DNA of 64,000 nt from positions 19,716,001-19,780,000 of the forward strand of contig CAVNZM010000001.1 of NCBI GenBank assembly GCA_963693365.1, written 5' to 3'. The position numbers and the translations under genes are program-made. This DNA comes from Amoebidium appalachense. Lineage: Eukaryota; Ichthyosporea. Under the pieces are notes generated by a model, which had not been told where the DNA came from, made no database searches, and saw only the letters and a list, made by a program, of their open reading frames with translations. This document shows, piece after piece, positions 63,034-64,000 of the stretch; the stretch's first letter is position 1, and the number at the start of each line of letters is the position of its first letter.

Positions 63034-63266
63034 TGGCCCCTCCCCCCCGAGTAAGTTTTTTTTTTTTTCCCCACCGCCTTCTCTGCATGGTGCTAAATAA
63101 CCATATTTGGTCATATGTGGTCGATTCTGATTGGGCCACATTCCCCTGCAGGTCAAGTATGACACCACGCGCACCAACAGCTACACCACATGCTTTACTG
63201 CCACTAATGTCCACCTGCCCCCCGGATACTTCTTTGGCGTCACGGCTGCCACGGGCGGTTTGGCAG
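58783..63266 (+). CDS. ERGIC-53/LMAN1-like L-type lectin, cargo receptor (partial, 6 exons visible)
   Basis: Mannose-binding cargo receptor of the early secretory pathway. Exons 58783-58933, 59821-59882, 60827-60949, 61653-61727, 62439-62600 and 63152-63266 give 229 residues and one base; the gene runs off the right edge. Residues 1-18 are a signal peptide. The carbohydrate-recognition domain has [13 protein letters not shown], the 62-nt exon with [22 protein letters not shown], and [19 protein letters not shown]. Calcium and sugar ligands line up with ERGIC-53: D130/F132/N134 with D152/F154/N156, H156 with H178, D159 with D181. C168 and C205 match the lectin disulfide, and GGL (226-228) the sugar loop. 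The missing part should hold the end of the lectin domain, the stalk and the membrane anchor with its export and retrieval signals, so ERGIC-53 versus VIP36-type cannot be settled fully; motifs favour ERGIC-53. Confidence 0.93.
58982..59685. repeat. C-rich block and CA arrays (lectin intron 1)
   Basis: C/CT-rich sequence (58982-59090), then CA arrays at 59341-59386, 59455-59515, 59540-59597 and 59641-59680 with GC-alternating islands. Exon 2 starts 140 bp later. Confidence 0.92.
60226..60600. repeat. C tracts with CA tails (lectin intron 2)
   Basis: C runs at 60226-60275 followed by CA, at 60337-60367, and at 60550-60577 followed by CA. The last is preceded by TGATGCCTTCAAACC, similar to the end of the dispersed repeat at 42241. 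Confidence 0.9.
61043..61100. repeat. CA array (lectin intron 3)
   Basis: About 25 CA units, with more scattered CA, GC and CACG blocks from 60967 to 61235. Confidence 0.9.
61797..61945. repeat. C tract and CA array (lectin intron 4)
   Basis: C run (61807-61827) followed by CA (61828-61839), and a longer CA array at 61884-61939. Confidence 0.92.
62364..62438. repeat. C tract and short CA run forming the acceptor of lectin exon 5
   Basis: C29 (62398-62426) passes into ACACACACACAG, whose final AG is the acceptor (62438). This is the clearest case of a compound C/CA tract acting as polypyrimidine tract and splice site. Confidence 0.93.
62601..62830. repeat. GT and GGGT arrays after the donor of lectin exon 5
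   Basis: The intron opens GTGTGTGGGG, then GGGT units (62641-62678), a G run (62720-62734) and GT array (62805-62830). Confidence 0.9.
62999..63033. repeat. C tract of ~35 bp (lectin intron 5)
   Basis: Uninterrupted C about 120 bp before the exon 6 acceptor. Confidence 0.92.
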
Positions 63267-64000
63267 GTATGTGGGTGCTGTGGTTGTGCTGTGTGCATCA
63301 TGTGTGCTAGTGCTTGTGGATGTACGCATTGAAGATGTGTGTATGTGGTGTGGCCTCTTTAGGTTTCTGTCTCTTTTCGTTTTGTTTAAATTTGTGCTGC
63401 GTGTGGGTGTGTCTGAGGGTGAGTATGTTGTCGAGGAGAGTGTAAGTGCTCTGTGTCTGCAGTTTGGTACAATATCCCAGTGACTCCACTTCATCTGGCC
63501 TGTGAGAGCATGTATGGTCATGATCTGGGGTGGTTTTATCGCTATAAACGGCAAAGAGAGATCCCCACACTTGGTTGGATTTTAAGGACCTTTGAATCTG
63601 CAAGCTGATCGGTTTAGAAGGTTTCGAGGCAGGCTGTATGGGGGTCTCTGTGGCTAAGCCAACCATTTCTCTAAATTAAGTTGTTCGTATTTCCTAATGT
63701 GATCGGGGGGATCCACGTCTACAGTGTTCATTGGTTAGGCACACTGGGCATGTGTGTGCAACTGTGCCCTTGTGTGTGTTATGGCAAGGTCTTTGTGCAC
63801 ACATGTTTGGCTTGTGCACAATTGGGTGTTTGCCTGTGTTTGTTTCTTCTTGTTGTTGGATTTGTTGTGTGTGTGTGTGTGTGTGTTGGGAAGGGGGGGG
63901 GGGGGGGGGGGGAGGGGGGGGTTGATTTGCATGGTGCCTTGCTGCATTGCAACCCTCCCCCCACCCCCCACCCCCCACCCACCCACCCACCCACCCACCC
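63267..64000. other. Start of lectin intron 6
   Basis: Follows the donor at 63266/63267. Mostly unique T-rich sequence, then a GT array (63866-63887), G run (63893-63912) and CCCA units reaching the window edge (63957-64000). No exon fitting the lectin frame (expected to start with Asp-Asp-His-Asp-like residues) is visible. Confidence 0.7.

Noticed and set aside
63957-64000. Telomere-like repeat at the window edge
   Set aside because: The repeat is CCCA/CCCACC, like other CCCA blocks inside the window (21590-21745, 53400-53500), and the lectin gene must continue beyond it.

Overview
The window is nuclear DNA of an intron-rich eukaryote, most likely a protist or alga. There are GT-AG introns, an ERGIC-53-type lectin, a JmjN/JmjC demethylase, a mitochondrial ribosomal protein and a complex I subunit encoded in the nucleus. 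I cannot name the species. I reconstructed nine protein genes by joining exons in phase. They hold about 9 kb of coding sequence (about 14 percent). The rest is introns and intergenic DNA dominated by homopolymer C/G tracts, CA/GT arrays and mixtures of the two.

Layout: (1) 2326-7666, minus: secreted alpha-carbonic anhydrase, six exons. (2) 11879-23697, minus: (6-4) photolyase/animal-type cryptochrome, 17 exons, 541 aa. (3) 24474-27838, plus: mitochondrial uS17, three exons, divergent from the photolyase. (4) 30945-34342, plus: KDM4-like JmjN/JmjC histone demethylase, two exons. (5) 38101-42641, plus: NDUFA13/GRIM-19, four exons. (6) 44037-50409, plus: DUF2062-like membrane protein, seven exons. 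(7) 52451-55274, minus: small acidic protein with five CxxC pairs, three exons. (8) 57133-58407, minus: intronless protein joining a USP7-type ubiquitin-like region to BTB. (9) 58783 to beyond the right edge, plus: ERGIC-53/LMAN1-like cargo lectin, six exons visible.

The genes are ordinary housekeeping and chromatin genes and do not form one pathway. Loose links are organelle function (uS17m, NDUFA13), secretory pathway (lectin, carbonic anhydrase) and chromatin or protein turnover (KDM4-like, USP7-UBL/BTB). Two close divergent pairs (photolyase/uS17m and BTB/lectin) may share promoters.

The most unusual features are introns whose ends are made of microsatellite (GT arrays at donors, C and CA arrays at acceptors), a tandemly copied 5' splice site in gene 6, the USP7-UBL/BTB fusion, a 160-bp-arm foldback element, and a hAT-like MITE with a clean 8-bp target duplication. 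Exon borders are inferred from reading frame and splice consensus, without transcripts. Homopolymer lengths may be affected by sequencing error.
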